From CAYGZL01 sp964354345 (GTDB taxonomy: Bacteria; Chloroflexota; Anaerolineae; Anaerolineales; UBA4823), in NCBI GenBank assembly GCA_964354345.1, contig CAYGZL010000057.1:62001-126000 (forward strand): DNA of 64,000 bases, read 5' to 3'. The translations under genes were made by a program, and so were the position numbers. The notes under the pieces were generated by a model, which saw nothing but the letters and a program-made list of their open reading frames with translations, was not told where the DNA came from and searched no databases. The number at the start of each line of letters is the position of its first letter. The stretch's first letter is position 1. Positions 17,526 through 26,780 of the stretch are shown here, in pieces.

Positions 17526-17618
17526 TAGTCATCCATTACGAGTGGGTTGAACTGGGAACTATACATTGGATAGCAGCGTCTGTTCTTAGAAATAAAACCT
17601 AATTTGGAGGTTTGTTAT

Positions 17619-18590
17619 ATGAATAGTCAGTTGATACGCCGTGTGTTTGTGATCATCTCGGTTATTGTGTTCTTGCTTAGCGCATGTGCGACAGCAGGTG
17701 CCCCTTCGAAGCAATCGGTAGAAAATATGGCCTTGACAGAACGTGGTGCTCGTTCAGCCTCTTCGCCCCAATTGGCTATGTATGATAGTTCTACAGACCT
17801 TAAGACTGAGCAAGGGCAAGGCGCAGAGCGGTTGGTCATCAAAAACGCCAGTCTGTCGCTGGTAACTGATGATCCTGAAAGCGCGATGGATGCCATTACC
17901 CAACTGGCTAAGGAACTGGGGGGTTTTGTGGTGAATGCCAGTCTATCTCAGCAAGAGTTAGAAAGTGGAGCGAAAGTACCCCGGGCGGAGATTACCATCC
18001 GGGTGCAAGCTGAGCGTCTTGATGAGGCCTTGCAGCGTATCAAGGCCCTCAGTCAAAAAGAACCGCTCTCTGAAAACCTCGATAGTCAGGATGTAACTAA
18101 AGAATACACCGACTTGAAGTCACGCCTGTTGAATGAAGAGAACACAGAGACGACTTTACAGAAGATAATGGATCAGGCAATCAGGACCGAGGATGTGTTA
18201 ACGGTCTACAACCAGTTAGTGCAGGTACGTGAGCGTATCGAGGTGCTGAAAGGCCAGATCCAATATTATGAAAAGTCAGCTGAGTTATCCTCAATCAGGA
18301 TCGAGTTAATGGCGAATGAAGCGGTGCAGCCTTTGACGATTGGTGGCTGGCAGCCAGTTGGGGTGGTCAAGACTGCGGTTCAAACTCTTATCAATTCATT
18401 GAAAGCTATCATTAATTTGGTAATCTGGATTGTGATCTTCGTATTGCCCGTATTGTTGGTTTTGTTCCTGATCTTTGGCTTGCCGGCGCTATTAATTATG
18501 CGGTTCATCCGCCGGCGGAAACCGGGCAAACCGGAAACAGCACCAGGGACGCAAGCGCTCTCTGCAGGTGATGTCATTTCAGACCAGTGA
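17619..18590 (+). CDS. DUF4349-type lipoprotein
   Basis: 323 residues from the ATG at 17619, chosen because TTGGAGG stands 8-12 bases before it; the in-frame TTG at 17604 overlaps that ribosome site. A lipoprotein signal peptide ends at the lipobox LLSAC, so the protein is probably lipid-anchored. Then comes a conserved domain (ERLVIKNASLSLVTDDPESA, with SRLLNEENTETTL and a coiled-coil stretch VQVRERIEVLKGQIQYYEKS) and a C-terminal transmembrane helix followed by basic residues. This arrangement is that of DUF4349 proteins, whose function is unknown. The stop overlaps the rsmG start by one base. Confidence 0.8.
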   Translation: MNSQLIRRVFVIISVIVFLLSACATAGAPSKQSVENMALTERGARSASSPQLAMYDSSTDLKTEQGQGAERLVIKNASLSLVTDDPESAMDAITQLAKELGGFVVNASLSQQELESGAKVPRAEITIRVQAERLDEALQRIKALSQKEPLSENLDSQDVTKEYTDLKSRLLNEENTETTLQKIMDQAIRTEDVLTVYNQLVQVRERIEVLKGQIQYYEKSAELSSIRIELMANEAVQPLTIGGWQPVGVVKTAVQTLINSLKAIINLVIWIVIFVLPVLLVLFLIFGLPALLIMRFIRRRKPGKPETAPGTQALSAGDVISDQ

Positions 18591-19300
18591 TGAAGGAGTT
18601 TGCCCAAATAGTACACTCGCTACTGGGTTTGCGCCTGACACCAGTGCAAATCGCGGCGTTCGTATTTTACGAACAACAATTGCTTGACTGGAATGACCGC
18701 TTCAACCTGACCGCAATAACAACTGTAGAACAGATCCGGGTGAAACATTTCCTGGATTCACTCACTTGTTTTCTGGCGTTACGCGATAGCCCTATGGAAC
18801 GGGTTGTGGATGTTGGCTCGGGGGCAGGTTTTCCCGGATTGCCCTTAAAAATAGTGTCACCAAGCATGCATTTGACTCTGATTGAATCAGTAGCTAAGAA
18901 AGCTGAGTTTTGCCGGTACCTGGTCGAGCAATTGAGATTGACGGATGTAGAGATCCTCTCAGAGCGGGTTGAAGTGCTGGGACAATCAGCAGCTTACCGC
19001 CAGCAGTTCGATTGGGCCCTGGCTCGCGCGGTAGCAGTCATGCCGGTTTTAACTGAGTACCTCTTGCCATTAGTGCGTGTCGGGGGAGCGATGTTGGCGA
19101 TGAAGGGCGAAAGCGCTCCTGCAGAAACTCAGGGTGCTGAACGCGCCATTCACTTATTAGGAGGGCATATCGAGAGATTAATCCCGGTCAACCTGCCCGG
19201 TGTGGCTGAGGAACGTTTTCTGGTTGTCATTAGGAAAGTTGCTGCGACACCGTCCGGCTATCCCCGGCGAGTTGGTCTCCCTGTGAAAAAACCTTTGTAG
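18590..19300 (+). CDS. rsmG: 16S rRNA (guanine-527-N7) methyltransferase
   Basis: About 236 residues. RsmG/GidB motifs are present: LLDWNDRFNLTAIT near the N-terminus, VKHFLDSL, the SAM loop VVDVGSGAGFPGLPLKI, LTLIESVAKKAEF and the FDWALARAVA segment. It methylates G527 of 16S rRNA. The ATG overlaps the stop of the lipoprotein gene (TGATG), so the two are probably co-translated. The usual partner gidA is not adjacent. Confidence 0.93.
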   Translation: MKEFAQIVHSLLGLRLTPVQIAAFVFYEQQLLDWNDRFNLTAITTVEQIRVKHFLDSLTCFLALRDSPMERVVDVGSGAGFPGLPLKIVSPSMHLTLIESVAKKAEFCRYLVEQLRLTDVEILSERVEVLGQSAAYRQQFDWALARAVAVMPVLTEYLLPLVRVGGAMLAMKGESAPAETQGAERAIHLLGGHIERLIPVNLPGVAEERFLVVIRKVAATPSGYPRRVGLPVKKPL

Positions 19301-19348
19301 CTGCTCGTTTGTGGATTTTTGATAGCTGGTGGGATTGCATGAAACCCT

Positions 19349-20647
19349 TTATGCTGTGAAGCGTCCGGCTGAAATATGCCAGATTGTAGAAGTACGAGTA
19401 AATTCTTCAGCGAACAGGTTGAAATCGGTTGTGGTAATTAGCGCTTGCTCGCTCCCTCCCAGGCGGTTTAATAAATCCAGCCGCCGGGTAGGATCCAACT
19501 CAGCCAACACTTCGTCGAGTAGCAACACTGGCCACTGACCAGTTTTCTCTTTCATCCAGATCACCTCGGCCAGTTTCAGAGAAAGCATGGCTGTTCTCGC
19601 CTGACCGCGCGAACCGTAAGTTCCCAGGTCAATGGTATTACTTAAGAAACGCAACTCGTCGCGGTGTGGGCCGATCGTCGTAACACCGCGCGCAATTTCC
19701 TCGGGGCGCAGCTTTTGTAGACGGTCACGAAAGCCTTGCTCTAAACGTTCTAAGACAATTCCAGATCGGTCGATCGGGGTATCCAAAGGCAGAGGATATT
19801 GACCTGGTAAGCGGTCAGGCACCGGTTCATAGGAGGGATGGTATGCGATGCGCAACGTTTCCAGATTATGGGTCAGTTGGTTGTGGATGCGCCCGGTCAG
19901 ACGTTCGAGTTCTCGAATGGCGCGAATACGAACATGCATTATTCTGGCGCCCAGGTTGGCTAATAGATCATCCCAATAATTTAATTCTCCGGGATCGCCA
20001 ATACGTTCAGCCAGTTGTTTTAAGAGCGCATTGCGTTGTGAAAGAACATGTGTGTATTCTGCAATGGTGGCGCTGTATCCCGGGGTCACTTGAGCAAGGG
20101 CCAGGTTAAGATAACGCCGGCGTTCTTCGGGCGCACCTTCGATCACTTGCAGCATTTGAGGGAGAAAGAGCACGGCGTTGAAGGCGCCTAGTACATCATG
20201 GGCTTTGCGTTTAACCCCATCGAGCAGGAACTCTTTTTTCAAGGGAGGAATTTCGTTATGGAATGATCCCGACCCGTTTCGTTCCAGGATTAACCGGATT
20301 TCGAGCCGGTGTTGGCGAGTGCCTGTGGTGGCTATGGCAAAACCTGGGGCGGAACCTCGCTCCGGTCGGATCCTCATATCGGGGATATCAGAATTTCCCC
20401 CTTGATATTGAAAATCAGCGACGATACGCGCCACAACCAGCGGATCTCGGTCGACCAAAAAATTAATCAACTGGCGGTCATTACTGGCATGGAAAGAGAC
20501 CAGCGTAGCCAGGTAATAGATTGCCTCCAGAAGGCTGGTCTTCCCTTGGGCGTTGTCGCCGACCAATAATACAACACCGCCTGGAACATCGAGATCCAGG
20601 CGGGTGAAATTACGGAAGTTGGTCAGGGAAAGATGGGTTAGCTGCAT
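19349..20647 (-). CDS. recF: DNA replication and repair protein RecF
   Basis: 432 residues, slightly longer than the usual 360-400. Opens QLTHLSLTNFRNF with Walker A GDNAQGKTS (residues 30-38), the signature segment YGSRGQARTAMLSLKLAE and Walker B VLLLDEVLAELDP. RecF helps load RecA at gapped DNA. It is not in a dnaA-dnaN-recF-gyrB arrangement here; its upstream neighbour is def, with three bases between. Confidence 0.93.
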   Translation of the reverse strand: MQLTHLSLTNFRNFTRLDLDVPGGVVLLVGDNAQGKTSLLEAIYYLATLVSFHASNDRQLINFLVDRDPLVVARIVADFQYQGGNSDIPDMRIRPERGSAPGFAIATTGTRQHRLEIRLILERNGSGSFHNEIPPLKKEFLLDGVKRKAHDVLGAFNAVLFLPQMLQVIEGAPEERRRYLNLALAQVTPGYSATIAEYTHVLSQRNALLKQLAERIGDPGELNYWDDLLANLGARIMHVRIRAIRELERLTGRIHNQLTHNLETLRIAYHPSYEPVPDRLPGQYPLPLDTPIDRSGIVLERLEQGFRDRLQKLRPEEIARGVTTIGPHRDELRFLSNTIDLGTYGSRGQARTAMLSLKLAEVIWMKEKTGQWPVLLLDEVLAELDPTRRLDLLNRLGGSEQALITTTDFNLFAEEFTRTSTIWHISAGRFTA

Positions 20648-20650
20648 TAT

Positions 20651-21181
20651 TTATTCAAGAGTGGAGACCTGGGTGGTCTTCTCCTCCACTTTCCAGACTT
20701 TATTGGCTTGGTCAATGAATAAGACACCGTTGACATGATCAATTTCGTGTTGGAAAATGCGCGCCAACCAACCTTTCGCTTTGATTTGCATGGGCTTACC
20801 GCGCCGGTTGAAACCCTTGACAGTAATGCCTAAGGTACGTTCAACATCTCCAACATATCCTGGAATAGACAGGCACCCCTCGGTACTCACTTCGGTTTCT
20901 TCCGCAGTGCGGATTATTTCTGGGTTGACAACCACAAATAGCTTCGGGGGCGCTTTCTCTTTGCCCTGCTCATCCTCGTCTTCGTCTTTGCTATATTCGA
21001 CCACAATAACCTGTAAAGGGACATTCACCTGTGGCGCGGCCAGACCGACGCCTGGCGCTTCCCGCATTGTTTCGATCATATCTTCTATTAAAGTCTGTAA
21101 GGAAGGACCAAAGTCAGTAACTTTACGCGCTTTCCGGCGCAGGACTGGTTCAGGTAGGGTTACGATTTCCCGTATTGCCAT
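20651..21181 (-). CDS. def: Peptide deformylase
   Basis: 176 residues from ATG 21181 (a GTG at 21187 is also in frame). All three catalytic motifs are present: GVGLAAPQV, EGCLSIPG with the metal-ligand Cys, and QHEIDHVNGVLF with the HExxH pair. Removes the N-formyl group from nascent proteins. A charged Asp/Glu/Lys insertion (SKDEDEDEQGKEK, about residues 76-88) lies between the first and second motifs and is unusually acidic. Confidence 0.95.
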   Translation of the reverse strand: MAIREIVTLPEPVLRRKARKVTDFGPSLQTLIEDMIETMREAPGVGLAAPQVNVPLQVIVVEYSKDEDEDEQGKEKAPPKLFVVVNPEIIRTAEETEVSTEGCLSIPGYVGDVERTLGITVKGFNRRGKPMQIKAKGWLARIFQHEIDHVNGVLFIDQANKVWKVEEKTTQVSTLE

Positions 21182-21192
21182 AGTCACGTATT

Positions 21193-22956
21193 TTACCTTT
21201 GATTTCCATCTCTCGGGGAATTCTCCTCTTTTTTTAATTTTCCGGTGCTTTCGTTATATACCATCATATATTCCAACATGCGCTGGCGTTCACGCTCCTC
21301 TTCTTCCTTGGCTTTCTTCCTCTTTAATTCATCCTGGTAGCGGGAGATATCCAGGTGAACCTGATCTGGATGAGCAACCCAATAGAAAATGAAAGGATTG
21401 CCAGCCGCCACATTAATCGTTACCCTGCCGTAATTAAAAATCAGTTCCAGCAAATTTGTTCGATTATGCTCGACGCTTTGAATATCCTCCAGGTTGGCTG
21501 TTTTTCTGGTTTCATCCCGCAGGGGCTTTCGCTCGATGTCCAGGATTTGCCGGGGAGTCAGGCGATAAATATCATTTACCCAATCCAGGAACTGGTATCC
21601 TGTTATTAATATTCCTAAGATTTCGGCTATTACCAATGGTAAACAATAAGAGAGCGGAATATGTAGAAGGAAGACAAGTATACTGATGATTAAGATCAGC
21701 AATGAAAAGAAAAATGGGAGACCAGCTTTTCGGATCAGGATGAGCCAGTGTTTTCGGTAGGTTATCTCTCCATTTTTCTCATAACGGAACTTAAAGGTGT
21801 TTCTCACATTATCTAATCGGTTAACGAATCGTTGAGATTTTGATCGGGCTGCAGACTGCTGGTTCGGAATAGCAGGTGAGGTCAGTGTCGTCTTCGGTTG
21901 AGTTGAACCGCTGGCAGAAGGCTGCTGGACAGTAGAGCCGGCGTTGCGACGGACGCGCAGAGCCTCTTCCATCGATTCGGAGAAGGCTTTAGCTTCAGTC
22001 TCTCGCGAGACCAAAATAAAACGTTCGCGGTAAGAGATGATAAACTTCTCTAAAATATAAGGATTGGCAGCACGCTGCATAACAATCGCGCCAATGTATG
22101 TGTTGGCGGTGACATCACCGTAACCGATCAGGCGTCCCCAAAAGCGGGAAAAAACTTTGGTCTCCCGGACTTTATCCAGGGAAACTTCCGTGCGACTATC
22201 ATACAGGAAGATAACTTTCTCAACCCAGACTAAGCGCCGGCTGGTTACGATGTAAAAATCATTCCCCCAATCAAGCCAATTCCACACTATCCCAAACACA
22301 GAAAAAAGGAAGATGAGAAGCCCAACCGTCAAACCCACCCCTGGCAGGAGTTGATTTAACCAATCGATCACCCCTAAGATAACCACTGGAATAATGGTTA
22401 GTCCCAACAGAGTCGGCAGGAAGATGGCCCGGATCAAAAAAAAGACGTGTTTCCGCCCGATGAAATAAACTACTTCTTCAGGTGTGAGCCAATCGAATTT
22501 TTGTTTAACGAACAGGTGGCGGGTTTCAGAAGTTGCCCGAAGGTTTGTCAATATGCTGGGGAAAGCCTTTAAAATTTCTTGAGCTTGTTCCACGCTAAGA
22601 TAGAGTAAAAGGCAAGGTTCAATGGCTCTGGCTGTTGTCAGGTAGGGTTGTCTGGAAAGGAGAGCCTCTTCACCGAAGTAATCTCCCGGAGAGAGGATAT
22701 TTAGAACGCGTTCTGTCTTTGTTCCCTGGGCGGATTTACGGCGGAGACGTGTCTCTTGCCGGCTCAGACGAATTTTACCTTCCAGGATTAAATAGAAGCC
22801 ATTCCCTTGCGACCCTTGCTGATATAAGACTGAACGTTTGTCAACACGGCTGGGTGTGAAGCGAGAGGCAACAAGCTGCACCTCTTCGAAGGTCAACCCT
22901 TGGAATAAAAATTCTCGTTGTAAGATAGCCGCAATTTCTTGCTCGGTAAAGGTCAT
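21193..22956 (-). CDS. Cyclic-nucleotide-binding-domain protein with two membrane/PH-like modules
   Basis: 587 residues from ATG 22956. An N-terminal cyclic nucleotide-binding fold (about residues 10-130) shows FYLILEGKIRLSR and LSPGDYFGEEALLS. Then come a hydrophobic pair of helices and a bacterial PH-like domain (DFYIVTSRRLVWVEKVIFL, LDKVRETKVF, YGDVTAN). After a Ser/Gln-rich linker the pattern repeats: two helices, then another PH-like domain (RLTPRQILDIERKPL, LEDIQSVEHNR, YGRVTINVA). The end is a very charged Lys/Glu helix. It is a membrane protein likely sensing a nucleotide or other ligand; partner and output unknown. It probably heads a unit with def and recF. Confidence 0.75.
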   Translation of the reverse strand: MTFTEQEIAAILQREFLFQGLTFEEVQLVASRFTPSRVDKRSVLYQQGSQGNGFYLILEGKIRLSRQETRLRRKSAQGTKTERVLNILSPGDYFGEEALLSRQPYLTTARAIEPCLLLYLSVEQAQEILKAFPSILTNLRATSETRHLFVKQKFDWLTPEEVVYFIGRKHVFFLIRAIFLPTLLGLTIIPVVILGVIDWLNQLLPGVGLTVGLLIFLFSVFGIVWNWLDWGNDFYIVTSRRLVWVEKVIFLYDSRTEVSLDKVRETKVFSRFWGRLIGYGDVTANTYIGAIVMQRAANPYILEKFIISYRERFILVSRETEAKAFSESMEEALRVRRNAGSTVQQPSASGSTQPKTTLTSPAIPNQQSAARSKSQRFVNRLDNVRNTFKFRYEKNGEITYRKHWLILIRKAGLPFFFSLLILIISILVFLLHIPLSYCLPLVIAEILGILITGYQFLDWVNDIYRLTPRQILDIERKPLRDETRKTANLEDIQSVEHNRTNLLELIFNYGRVTINVAAGNPFIFYWVAHPDQVHLDISRYQDELKRKKAKEEEERERQRMLEYMMVYNESTGKLKKEENSPRDGNQR

Positions 22957-22976
22957 TTGAGTGGCAATCAAAACTG

Positions 22977-23009
22977 CGGAACAGTGCGGAACAGCATCGC
23001 CATGTTCCG
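22977..23009. repeat. Short dispersed palindrome (CGGAAC ... GTTCCG), imperfect copy
   Basis: CGGAAC at 22977 and again at 22987, with GTTCCG at 23004. It lies in the gap between two genes and is related to the perfect 16-base copies at 24833 and 30117. Confidence 0.45.
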
Positions 23010-23017
23010 TCGTCCCA

Positions 23018-24175
23018 TTATTCCGAAACGATAATCTCCAGGTTTACCAGAGGTAAATGAATGGTTATCCCACTCTCTAGAAGAACTTCTGCAGTCGGGG
23101 CTCTCAGTCCATTCAGCTGGTTTTCGATCCCACAATAGGCGACTAATATACCCAGGCTTCCGAAGTAAGGATTGCAGCGGATGCGCACCTGTTGTCCGGC
23201 AGCAAATTCACCTGGTTCTGTCAAAGGATTGAGCGAAGACGATTGGGTGGTCGAAATTATGATCTCAGGGCGACAGTTCCTAAGCACTTCTGCTTTCAGG
23301 GCTGTTTCCCTGCCTTCATTCTCTGTCAATAAATCATATGCAAGAGGGTTGATTGGGTGCCGGCCAAAACCTTCCAGAATTATTACCGGGAAAGGTAGTT
23401 GATCAGCGACTGAGGTTAATCTGGGTTCCAGGCTGGTGAAGATAACACCACGGGGATTTAAAGCCATGAGGGCTTCGAGTACCTTCGGTTCAGAGCAGTA
23501 GCCTGCCAGAAGGACGCAATCTTCCAGGCTGTGGGGAAGACACTCTGTGTTTTCAAACACTTCTTTCGTCATCTCCTGATCCGGAGTAGAGAGGGAAATG
23601 ATTAAGGTTCCTGAAGTAATTCCACCATTTCCCCAAACGCCCTGGATCAATGTACCTGTCGTTTCAATAATTGCCCCGTAATCAGGGATCAGTTCTACCA
23701 CTTCTCCAACAAAACCAGCTTTTAGTTCGAGCGCCGGTTTTTTCACTTCAAGTAGAATTCGATTGGAGTCGACTAAAACAATCCACCCGTCTTCTGGCGC
23801 ACGCAGCACCCTTTTAGCTATCCCCATGGGTCCTGCCAGGATATCGCCTTTCATTACCTGGTCGCCAGTTTTACACTTATAAAAGTTGATCGTTGAAAGT
23901 TGTGCGCGGTGAACGTTTAGAGCTCGCTCAATATTCAAGATGAAAATTTTCGGAGTAATCGTTCCAACGGAACCATAAGATTCCGCGATGGTATCCAGCG
24001 CGGCCACTTTTTGGCCTTTACGTACCAATACTTTGCCGGGAAAGGGGAGAAGTCGTTTGCGGCGGATTGTCGTACAGGGTAAGATGCGAGTGACTGGCGC
24101 TGGCATATCGGTAGGTATGAGATAATATGGGTTTGGTCCATTAGTTCTGGATGTACCGGAACGGTATGGGACCAA
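23018..24175 (-). CDS. Unknown protein beside the MutL-like ATPase (hybrid-motif-like N-terminus)
   Basis: 385 residues if the TTG at 24175 is used; the first in-frame ATG is 24106. I do not recognise a named family. The N-terminal third looks like barrel-sandwich (lipoyl-like) hairpins: PFPGKVLVRKGQKVAALDTI, then GDQVMKGDILAGP and APEDGWIVLVDS. The middle contains Gly-rich GVWGNGG and DCVLLAGYCSEPKVLEAL. No signal peptide or membrane helix is seen. It follows the MutL-like gene by 12 bases in the same unit. The start is unclear because the best-spaced ribosome site points to an ATG (24183) in another frame. Confidence 0.55.
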   Translation of the reverse strand: MVPYRSGTSRTNGPNPYYLIPTDMPAPVTRILPCTTIRRKRLLPFPGKVLVRKGQKVAALDTIAESYGSVGTITPKIFILNIERALNVHRAQLSTINFYKCKTGDQVMKGDILAGPMGIAKRVLRAPEDGWIVLVDSNRILLEVKKPALELKAGFVGEVVELIPDYGAIIETTGTLIQGVWGNGGITSGTLIISLSTPDQEMTKEVFENTECLPHSLEDCVLLAGYCSEPKVLEALMALNPRGVIFTSLEPRLTSVADQLPFPVIILEGFGRHPINPLAYDLLTENEGRETALKAEVLRNCRPEIIISTTQSSSLNPLTEPGEFAAGQQVRIRCNPYFGSLGILVAYCGIENQLNGLRAPTAEVLLESGITIHLPLVNLEIIVSE

Positions 24176-24187
24176 AGTCCCATTTCG

Positions 24188-26017
24188 TTAACCTTTCAAT
24201 GTCCACAGCCATTTGCTGAATAACTCGTAACGGCGTTGGGGATCCTTGGGTAGATTTAGGGGGCGACCACGTGCATCAATAACGATGCCCAGAGCGCTTC
24301 CCGTCACTTTGAGAGCGCCGCCACGTCCGATCCCTCCCATGCCTACCTCATAACGATGTAATGGTTGAATCTGGATCTGGGCTGTCTGACCAGGTGGCAG
24401 GGGGATCACTTCAAGCGTTCCTTGCTTGATATCCCGGGTAGTTAGGGGCTTGGTAGTCTGGTCATTGCGGGAACGTTGCGGGGTAACAGTCCCATCATCT
24501 GAATCCATCATTTTCAGACGTAAGATGGGTGTACCTGGTCGTGAGTATCCAATGGGAGTGATAACCGTCGCCAGAGGGAGCAGCGCATTTGAATCTAGAA
24601 TTTGTACAGCCAGGGTGGGATTACGTTCAGCCGCAACACCTATACCTGAAAGAATTTGATTTGGATCTAATACGATGGTTGTTATTCCTGTGGGTTGCAA
24701 TCCATCCAGTAACATCAACATTGTTTGGGCAAGGCTCGGGCTTTTCGTTAGCACGCTGCCAGTCGCTATGATTGGCTCGAACCACGGGAGGAGAGGTTGT
24801 CGAAGGCTGCGGAAGGAGAGTTCAACAGGTTGCGGAACAGTGGTTCCGAGATTGAAGGAGGGATTTGTCAGTAACGCTTGTGTAACTGCAGTTTGCAAGG
24901 CGTAACGGGCGATCGCCTGCTCAATTGCCAGGTCTTCCAAAGTTACTGGCAGGTTGGTTGGATAGAGTTGCTTATTGGTCAGGTATTCGTTGAGGTATCC
25001 ATCCGGGATGGGCATGCTGAGCCACTTCGAAATCTGGCCTGTTGTGTACTCATCCAGGTTACTGTATTGCTTAGCGGCCTGGCCAAGTTCGGGGAAAACC
25101 CTCAATATCAATTGACCATCGTAGGCTGCTGCCAGGGTAGTCGCACTGGATCCGATGTCGATCCCCAAAACGCCTTTCACTGTGGCCTGGTTCTTATCTT
25201 TGCTTAAGAAACGGATGATTCTGCCAAACCCAATTGCGGAAGGCTGCAGGGTTCCTTTGGTCCACTGATCCAGTTCGGTCAACCCCGGAATCTGTTTTTG
25301 ATGGATTTCTTTGATAATCCTGGCTAATTTGATATGTGCCGGACCTAATTGTTCCAGATCCAGGGATGGTCGAATATTCGGAGCGTAATCGACCGTGATC
25401 AGGGATTGGAATCGGTCATTCACGTCGTCCAAAAGAGATTGGTTGCCAACAAAAAGTAGCCTCGGTCGTGCCTCCTCGGGTAACGCATGACAGGCTAAAC
25501 GAAACGATTCAAGAATTTCCATAAGCGAAACGGATGCTCCATGGTCGATTCCTCCCGCAGCGATAACCAGATCGGGGCGTAGGCGTAATATACTGGCGAT
25601 GAGTTCTTCTGGCCGGCGTGTGTCACCGAGTTGGATGGTATCTACAATCTGGCAGCCAGTCGTAAAGGTCAACCGGCGAGCACTCTCAACGGAAACATTT
25701 TCTAGCAATCCGATCAGTAGGATTTTTAATTCGGGGCCACCAGAAAATGTCGCTGCAATGGCATCCCCAGTCTGATTACTACCTGGGGCCAGTTCTATAG
25801 CGTGCCCGGTGATTTCTCCCAGCTCCTCTAGAGCCTTTCGTACTCCAGACATCAGGTCATTGCCAGAGGATCGACCGGCTGGAGCCGTACCTGTGCCGAG
25901 ATAACGATAGCGGTCGCCGACTACATCGAACAAGGCTGCTCGGGTCGTCACCGAGCCAGCATCAATGACCAGGGTTGGAATTGAAAAGGATTCAGCATCG
26001 AGCGAAGTTTCGGACAT
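24188..26017 (-). CDS. MutL (glutamate mutase L)-family ASKHA ATPase
   Basis: 609 residues. The N-terminal ASKHA phosphate loop is LVIDAGSVTTRAALFDV, and a second one is GVLGIDIGSSATTLAAAYDG (about residue 290), so two actin-like segments are present. The family is named for MutL, thought to protect or reactivate B12-dependent glutamate mutase, but no mutase subunits (MutS/MutE) are in the window. Its neighbours here are membrane proteins, so a different role is likely. Gaps of 6 bases (upstream) and 12 bases (downstream) indicate one operon. Confidence 0.75.
   Translation of the reverse strand: MSETSLDAESFSIPTLVIDAGSVTTRAALFDVVGDRYRYLGTGTAPAGRSSGNDLMSGVRKALEELGEITGHAIELAPGSNQTGDAIAATFSGGPELKILLIGLLENVSVESARRLTFTTGCQIVDTIQLGDTRRPEELIASILRLRPDLVIAAGGIDHGASVSLMEILESFRLACHALPEEARPRLLFVGNQSLLDDVNDRFQSLITVDYAPNIRPSLDLEQLGPAHIKLARIIKEIHQKQIPGLTELDQWTKGTLQPSAIGFGRIIRFLSKDKNQATVKGVLGIDIGSSATTLAAAYDGQLILRVFPELGQAAKQYSNLDEYTTGQISKWLSMPIPDGYLNEYLTNKQLYPTNLPVTLEDLAIEQAIARYALQTAVTQALLTNPSFNLGTTVPQPVELSFRSLRQPLLPWFEPIIATGSVLTKSPSLAQTMLMLLDGLQPTGITTIVLDPNQILSGIGVAAERNPTLAVQILDSNALLPLATVITPIGYSRPGTPILRLKMMDSDDGTVTPQRSRNDQTTKPLTTRDIKQGTLEVIPLPPGQTAQIQIQPLHRYEVGMGGIGRGGALKVTGSALGIVIDARGRPLNLPKDPQRRYELFSKWLWTLKG
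24833..24848. repeat. Perfect 16-bp palindrome CGGAAC-AGTG-GTTCCG
   Basis: Six-base arms with a four-base loop, located inside the MutL-like coding sequence. The same arms with a different loop occur at 30117-30132, followed in both cases by AGAT. Confidence 0.6.
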
Positions 26018-26023
26018 AAGCGT

Positions 26024-26764
26024 TTATGGTTGAGGAGATGATGTAAAAAGATTGATCACCATTTTGATTGCTGTATAAACAGCGGTAGAGCGTTCGACCA
26101 GGGCTGAAAGGGATGCTAAATAAATTCCGGCGAATAGCGCGCCAAAGGTGATGGCGATGAAGAATTGCCCCGTTTTAGCCATCGTTTCAATCCAGCCAGC
26201 CCGTTTTGGAATCTGGGGTGTAGATTTTGGGGATTGAACCTTTGCTCCGAAATGAAAAGCTGCCAGGGTTGTGACTGTTCCTACCAGAATGATTACCGCA
26301 TTGAACAATTCGAACCAATTAATCTGACCAGCGACCGTTAGAGACGAGTGGTCGAATAAATTAACTGAGGCGAGTGATTGAGGAATGAACGTGCCGAGAA
26401 TGGCCCCACCTAAGGCCGCGGCTACGCCAATGCCTGCCAGATAAGCCATGATCGGGCTACCCAGGCCAGACCAGCGCCCAGTTACCTTCATCAGGAGCAG
26501 GACACTTAACAGGAGAGGCACTATAAGCAGGATCAACGTTTTCCAGTCCCTATTCCATGACCAGAATGGCTGGAAGAGTTGAGGCCAAAGAACGTTATAC
26601 CAGGCAACTAAAAAAGCAAAGGCTGCAGCAACGCCAATGAAAATATGAATCGCTAAACGAAATAAAGCGTTGTCGCCCAGCAGGTAGCTGAAAATCAGCA
26701 GGGTTAAAACTAAGCCTACCACGCCGCCAATCAGTTCAGTGAGGGATATGCCAGTCAGATTCAT
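26024..26764 (-). CDS. Polytopic membrane protein, unknown
   Basis: 246 residues with about seven hydrophobic helices, starting MNLTGISLTELIGGVVGLVL. No recognised catalytic motif. The last segments (FFIAITFGALFAGIYLASLSA) resemble a C-terminal membrane anchor. It sits between the zinc-ribbon membrane gene and the MutL-like ATPase gene (six-base gap), so it is part of the same cluster. Function unknown. Confidence 0.65.
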   Translation of the reverse strand: MNLTGISLTELIGGVVGLVLTLLIFSYLLGDNALFRLAIHIFIGVAAAFAFLVAWYNVLWPQLFQPFWSWNRDWKTLILLIVPLLLSVLLLMKVTGRWSGLGSPIMAYLAGIGVAAALGGAILGTFIPQSLASVNLFDHSSLTVAGQINWFELFNAVIILVGTVTTLAAFHFGAKVQSPKSTPQIPKRAGWIETMAKTGQFFIAITFGALFAGIYLASLSALVERSTAVYTAIKMVINLFTSSPQP

Positions 26765-26780
26765 AGAGTTGCCTGCTTGT

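Noticed and set aside
20757..21392. Plus-strand frame of 211 codons over def
   Set aside because: Antisense to intact peptide deformylase and the next gene; Ser/Thr-rich with no domain.
23935..24183. Minus-strand frame starting at ATG 24183 with a well-spaced ribosome site (82 codons)
   Set aside because: It overlaps the start of the 385-residue gene in another frame, its amino-acid makeup is poor in structure, and the longer frame has protein-like hairpin motifs. Kept only as a start-site question.
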